Shown here: positions 58,744 through 64,000 of the stretch, one piece after another
Position numbering within the stretch: the first letter of the stretch is position 1
Layout: every line of letters begins with the position of its first letter
Assembly: GCA_033065855.1 (NCBI GenBank)
Contig: JAVXUO010001325.1
Span: 310,001 to 374,000, forward strand
Direction: 5' to 3'
DNA: 64,000 nt
Source: Escallonia rubra
Taxonomy: Eukaryota > Streptophyta > Magnoliopsida > Escalloniales > Escalloniaceae
The notes under the pieces: generated by a model
The model's database searches: none
Seen by the model: the letters and a program-made list of their open reading frames with translations, nothing else
What the model was told of the DNA's origin: nothing
Translations under genes and position numbers: made by a program

Positions 58744-58955
58744 GCGTACTCCACTATCCTCTATGAATATACTCTGCATCTTGTCCCATGTAAATACCAT
58801 TTCCACAGTAGCTGTGCAACACCATGACAACTCTTTGCAAAGCTAGAAGCAAAATATTATTACGAGGTCCATGATTTTCTTCGATTTGCCTAATATATTA
58901 CTTGCCATTGTTAGAAGAAGTAAATGCTTAGAGCGAAGAACTGTAATGTTTAGAT
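58744..58955 (+). repeat. Direct repeat flanking the 40-58 kb block (right copy)
   Basis: Matches 40100-40320 in the same orientation. 58956-59186 beyond it holds no recognised gene. It continues with aatttaatcctggtgcc, whereas the left copy continues with gcgggtgcagg, so the shared segment ends sharply. Confidence 0.9.
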
Positions 58956-59195
58956 GTGAATTTAATCCTGGTGCCAATTTGGCATACAATGAACTCATTG
59001 TTGAAACCTTTGGTGCAAACAGGTTATTAGCTGAGGCGTAACCTTTGCTCCCACTAGGTTGTAACCTTTGGTGTAGACCGGTTATATGGCAGCTACCTCC
59101 CAGTACTCAATGGCTGAGCTTCAAGTACATGCTCTCGTAAAGGAAGATTTGAACTTGCTAAGGTAGATTGCGCGAACTAGAAATGCAAAGTAAAA

Positions 59196-60357
59196 GGGTA
59201 AATTACATTAAACACTCCTGATGTTTTACGTAATTACACTCCACTACCGCTATCTTTAAAAATTACACTCAGCTTGAAAAGTAACTTTTTTTCTTACGGT
59301 GTTAATGGTGCAATGCAAAAAGACATGAATGCCCTCAGACTATTTTCTTGCTTCTTCTTCTCTCCCCCTGAGCCCCACGGCCGCAACAGCCCCTTGATCC
59401 TTGCCCTTCCTTTAGTATCTTATGCCGGCACCCTGCAGCGCCCCTGCCCCCGTCAGCACCCTGCAGTGCCCCTTCCCCCTTCAGCACCCTGCAGCGCCCC
59501 TTCCTTCGGCATCTTTTTCTCTCCCCTCGTCCCCTGCGGTCGCAACAGCCCCTTGCACCGTCACCCCTCCTGCTGCAACAACGTCGCGCCTCACTTTCGG
59601 CTGACAGCACCCCTCCCCCCGTCGGCGACGCCAACCCCCTTTCTTCCTTCTTCTTCTCTCCCCTCGTCCCCCGCGGTCACAACAGCCCCTTGCCCCATCG
59701 CCCCTCCTACTACAACAGCACCACGCCTCACTCTCCGTTGACAGTGCCCCTTCCCCCATTGTCGACGCCGACCCCCCTTCTTCCTTGTTCTTTTCTCCGC
59801 TCGTCTCCGGCGGTCACAACACCCCCCTGCCCTGCCGCCCCGCCTGCAGCATCTTAAACCGACGCCTCACTCTCCGCTGACAGCTCCCCTCCCCTTGTCG
59901 GCGACGTCGACCCCCCTTTTCCTTCCTCCTTCTTCTCTCCCCCGCAGCCGCAACAGCCCTTTGCCCCTCCTTCTACATCCCACGCCGGCAGCGTCCCTCC
60001 CCCCGTCGGCGCCCCCCTCTCCCCTCTTCCTTCCTCTTATCGCAACTGCAACAGCGCCACGCCACCGCCCACCAAACCCATTAGCTTTTAGATTCACCCC
60101 TAATTTTCCTTTTTTAATTGTTCTGACCAAAATGCCCTCCTTGTTTGAGTAAATGACAAGGGGGGGTATTTTGGGTATGAAAATTGCATAAAGTGATGTG
60201 TCAGAGAATTTTTTCACGGAGTTGGGCCTTCCGTTAAATGTGTGTAGTTGTGTGTAATGCGGGTACAAACCTCAGGGGGACGGAGTGTAATTTTTAAAGA
60301 TAGCGGTAGTGGAGTGTAATTACGTAAAACCTCAGGGGTGTTTAGTGTACTTTACCC
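59196..60357. mobile_element. Small MULE-like element with C-rich tandem repeats
   Basis: About 75-bp inverted ends (gggtaaattacattaaacac and, reversed, gggtaaagtacactaaacac) share the string acgtaattacactccactac. The flanks aaagtaaaa (59187-59195) and aaagtaatc (60358-60366) match at seven of nine bases, as a worn 9-bp MULE target duplication would. The interior is about six degenerate units of roughly 140 bp, C-rich on the plus strand, with gcaacagccccttgcc and cgcctcactctccg. Frames such as 59274-59741 follow from that composition. No transposase, so non-autonomous. Confidence 0.75.
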
Positions 60358-60729
60358 AAAGTAATCATCAAAAATGACAGAATATAGATGAATTTTTTGT
60401 GTGTAAAAAAGGCTTGGAAGAGGTTTGCTTTTATACTAGTAAATAAATAATTAAACTGGAAGAATAACTTAGGACATAAATCCAGTACTTAAACTCTGTT
60501 GTATAATCTCAATTAGAGATTTAATAGCAGTTGCCTTGATAAAAAAATAATTATGTGAAAAGTGAGATCTTTTATTGAAAATTTTTGGGTCAAAACTAAA
60601 ACTTGTGACACATCACATCCAACGGGTGGGTACCGTGCACATATATTTTTGACTAAATGGGCCTTAACCCAATTTCAGGCAGTCTGTCTATGTCCACTCC
60701 TAATGGGCTCACAACGTATATACTTTTTT

Positions 60730-61660
60730 TATATATAGATCGAGAATATCATTGATAAAAACGCTTTTGTAGCTATTACAAGAGTGCCAAACGGCTGATA
60801 TAGGTCACAACATTCTCGTGACTCTGATTATACAAGACCACAGGGGTCAGAAATTAACAACTAACCTATAGACCCGATACAAATTACAATTAAACTGAAG
60901 CAGGGCATATCCTACACTTCAGCCTAACTTAAAGTAACATGTGGAGGCCTAAAGGTTAATTACAATACCTAATAAACAAATACCCCGCGACCGTACTATA
61001 AAACCCCACAATCTGTTATAGATCTCGATATGCTGTCGGCAAAATTCCGACCACCGCCGGCAAAATTTTGGCTGCCGCCGGTGTAATTCTGGCCACCATC
61101 GTATTTGAAAAACTGGAACCTAGCAACGACAACCTCATCCATCAAGCATAGCAATGAGCACCATCAAGCCACAGCTTGCCACTGACCTCGCACTTCTACC
61201 GACAGAATTTCGGCCTCCACTCGTAAAATTTTGGCCTCTACCGGTAAAATTTTGGCCGCAGCCAGTGAAATTCCGGCCACCTCAATTTAGATCCAAACGA
61301 TCTAGTAGATCAAGAAGAAACGCCCAGATCTACATAGACCTAAAGAGATCATCGCAAATCAAGGTAGATGGCGCCTACCACCGCGCTGTCGTCGTCCACC
61401 CCCCCTCGTCGCCGGCCACCATGGAAGCCAAACCTCAAAGAACCCAAACACACAACTTACGACAGTATGTATCTATCTAGCTAGGCCAGAATCTGGCTGC
61501 CTCCCCACGTGCGCCAACACACGATGGGGCGGCCACGGTGGCTTTCCTGTGGTAAGGTGCGTGTAGAGAGAAGGCAGAGAATAAGCCTTTTAGAGAGAGA
61601 AGGCACCTTCACATACATTGCATATACTTTAGTTCCTTGTATTTATACCCATTTGGAGGT
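60730..61660 (-). mobile_element. Possible short retroposon or LTR fragment on the minus strand
   Basis: On the minus strand a TATAAATA box (near 61640) is followed by a CT-rich leader. Then come two groups of a 20-24 bp repeat (ggccaaaattttaccggt, at about 61195-61290 and 61045-61105), and the stretch ends in ttatcaatgatattctcgatc with an A-run, as some LINE or retroposon ends do. There is no coding domain and no target duplication, so the class is uncertain. The frame at 61154-61480 falls on the repeats and is not a credible gene. 61661-62044 holds nothing recognisable. Confidence 0.3.
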
Positions 61661-62044
61661 GTTTTTCTAACCAACGGGAGACAAAAAGTAATAATACATG
61701 TTTCCTAGAGAACTTTGAAGTGACTACAACACTATTATTAACATAATAGTGAGCGTGACTATGAACGATGTTTTTGGTGCAAAATATAATATATAAGAAG
61801 CATCACAACGATGAAGCTGGTCGCCTTTAGCTCTTCAAAAAATCAAAAAGAAAGTCGCACTCTTTTTATAAATGTGAGTGCACAAAAGCGTTCATCAAGG
61901 ATCACCACATACAACAAGTAATTTGTCGATTCAACGAGACATTTTTGGCTCAAACACATGACCAAGCTGAAGTAAAGTTGTGAAGGTGAGATTTGCAGCA
62001 TCCTTTATTATCAACGCAGTTAGCCTAGACGTTGTACTACTTAT

Positions 62045-63796
62045 TGATGCTAAGGAAAGTGGGTTCGCAGTCGACGTGGAGGTGCCACAAGGAATGCAGT
62101 CCGAGTCAGATGCCAAGTATGTTGATGTAGGACACAACAAAGGTGGGGCAAGGGCAGAGACCAAGGGCTTCCCAGACAGAGCCTGAGGGTGGTAGTGGTG
62201 CGAGGGCGATGGCGCAAGATGAATTCATGAGGACAGTTACAGTTCGATGCTTAGGTCCAGAGTTAGGATCCTGTATATTTCTCTCTCTAGGATTCTAGAA
62301 CGAGAAAGTGAAAATGTTTTAAAAATGTCCAACCATCAATGTTCCGTCCTGAATGAATTCTCAAGACCTCTATTTATAGAGATTGAGATGATGATGTCAT
62401 TAATCGACACGTGGCACTCCTCGGGAGTGACACGTCACCGAGGGGTCCACAGGTGCCGGTGCTCCACAGACTGTCAGATCGCATATTCACCCGACCTGCC
62501 TCGCACATCGTCGCTCTATCTGTCTGGAAAAATTGGGTCCCACAGCGTCGGTATGTCCAGAGAACCCCTTGATCTAGCCTCCAATCTAAGCCCTTGCAGA
62601 GTCCCACAGGCCTGGCAGTGGTGATGAAGACCCAATGCCCAACTGCCAGGCAAACTAGGCGCGATGCCCTCCAAAAACCTGCTCCCGTCTCGGCGTGACC
62701 CGGGGGTCATAGTCCCTAGGGGTGCCGACGCAAGCCCCCAGTGCCAGAGCACGTAGGCCAGTCATGTAGGCACCTCGGTGGAGATAGTGTCCCGAAGGAG
62801 TCACCTATTCCGCGGGCCGAGGTGGCATCCCCGAGGAGCCGTCTACCTGGCAGAAGGGGAGTCTTCGTGCCGGAGCACTTGGAGCTCCCTGACAGAGATA
62901 GTGTCCCGGAGGAGTCGCCTATCCCCGTGGGCGATGGGCGACAACGTCACCAAGACGGCGCACGGGCGCTAGCGACGAGGGTCACGAAGACGACGCAAGG
63001 GGCGCTGGCGACGGGGGATGCGGAGACGGCGCCCGGGAGATGGACGACAGACTACGAGCGTCAAACAATGAGTAGGAGTAGGTGGTTCGAGCTGCCTCGC
63101 GCACCACCTACCAAGGATGTTGATGTCGGGGACATCGCGACACGGGGCATGATCAAATTTGCAAAAAAAAATTAAGTGTAGAAAAGTATGAAATGGGTAG
63201 GGCGCGATGTGCGCGATCAGGCGTCGTGATGTGGGGGCAGTCCACGACGGGCGAAGGGGTGCGGGCAATGCAAGGCGGTCAATGTTGCAAAAAAATTCTA
63301 AGTATAGAAAAGTGAGAAAATGGGTAACGACGGGCGAAGAAGTGCCATCCTAAAGCACGTGAAATTTTTAGTTGTAGTAAAATTGGTATGCTGATTTTTT
63401 GGTTGGATAGAAAAAAGTTAAGTGTGGTGTAGTGAAAGAAGGGTGAGTATAAAGGAATATTGGAGCAAGAGAGGATGTTAGAGTGTTGGGGTGTGTGGTA
63501 TTTATGAAAGAGTGTAAATAAAATGGAAGTGTTGAGAGGAAGAAAAGTGAAAGAAAAAAAATATGGTGGGTCGGCCTCAGGGTATGAGGGGGTCGGTCTT
63601 GTATGAGGGAAAAGGGGAAGGGGTCTTGGGTGAGGGGAAAAATGATGGGGAGAGGTAATATGTGGGGAAATTAATGTGAGGAAGAGTGAAGGGTAAAAAG
63701 AAAGTGGCGAGAGGGAATGAGGGAGGGAGTGGTGATTGGTTAATTTAAAAGAAGGATGGAGAGAGAGAGTGAGATGAAAGAATATGGGTCTTTCAT

Positions 63797-63871
<75 letters not shown>

Positions 63872-64000
63872 GAGAGTGTGATTGGAGAGAGGAGTGAGAG
63901 AAGGGTGAGTGAATGAAGAGGGGATAGGGGGTCGGCCTAGGGGAAGGGGGTGGGGAGGCCGAGGCCGAGGGGTGTGGGCTGAGGGGATGATTGGAAATGA
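62045..64000 (-). mobile_element. Third copy of the LARD-like LTR family, cut by the window end
   Basis: Starts TGATGCTAAGGAAAGTGGG like the other LTRs and follows the same order: the cttcccagacag segment, the minus-strand TATA box (62371-62378), the gggagtgacacgt segment and ctgcctcgca. It then diverges, with short gacgaggg repeats. 63055-63170 resembles interior sequence at 48424-48530. From 63300 it becomes purine-rich, with a (GATA)n/(GA)n tract at about 63798-63869. It lacks the 62-bp and 65-bp arrays, so it is a different subfamily. Confidence 0.7.
62371..62378 (-). promoter_or_regulatory. TATA box in the third LARD-family LTR
   Basis: TATAAATA on the minus strand within ctctataaatagagg, at the same relative position as in the LTRs at 44854 and 51255. 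Confidence 0.6.

Noticed and set aside
59274-59741. 155-residue Pro/Ser/Ala-rich frame
   Set aside because: It lies on the C-rich tandem repeats of the small MULE-like element, and the opposite strand has equally long frames.
61154-61480. 108-residue frame with repeated KFWPLPVKF-like peptides
   Set aside because: It covers a 20-24 bp tandem repeat and has no recognisable domain.

Overview
This is plant nuclear DNA, almost certainly from a eudicot with a repeat-rich genome. The evidence is a PLS-DYW pentatricopeptide-repeat gene, an intronless plastid sugar-phosphate translocator gene, Ty3/gypsy elements of plant-only lineages (Tat/Ogre and Tekay-type chromovirus), a FAR1-type Mutator-like transposon (MULE), a plant mobile domain gene and an Au-type SINE. 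Only two host genes look intact: a MEF26-like mitochondrial RNA-editing factor (18082-20724, minus strand) and the plastid xylulose-5-phosphate/phosphate translocator XPT (36192-37445, plus strand). Nearly everything else is mobile DNA, much of it nested.

Layout. 1-16253: an old, broken Tekay-type chromovirus on the minus strand. A younger Tat-lineage Ty3/gypsy element (147-9712, TSD gatat, LTRs about 2% apart) sits inside its left LTR. The Tat element carries an antisense reading frame and a hairpin-rich minisatellite. 16254-17010: an LTR fragment of a GC-rich, minisatellite-bearing LTR family. 17011-21428: the PPR gene and its flanks. 21429-34330: a decayed Ogre-like Tat element followed by a second copy of its leader. 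34331-40099: XPT and its flanks, with a SINE downstream. 40100-58955: a block of about 19 kb with about 200-bp direct repeats at its ends. 58956-62044: a small C-rich element with MULE-like ends and a possible retroposon. 62045-64000: another copy of the GC-rich LTR family, running out of the window.

The 40-58 kb block holds the most unusual structure. It is a MULE of about 7 kb net (40406-57862) with inverted repeats of about 385 bp. A FAR1/MULE transposase gene reads inward from the left end, and a three-exon plant mobile domain gene (MAIN/PP7L-like) reads inward from the right end. This matches the convergent two-gene layout of maize MuDR, with the mobile domain gene in the second-gene position. 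Two later insertions enlarged it: a 983-bp non-autonomous hAT element with a perfect 8-bp TSD in the transposase gene, and a 9.4-kb non-coding LTR element (LARD-like) in a 150-bp tandem repeat between the two genes. Both MULE genes are now pseudogenes.

All family names come from reading protein motifs and repeat structure by eye; no database search was possible. Boundaries of degenerate elements are approximate.
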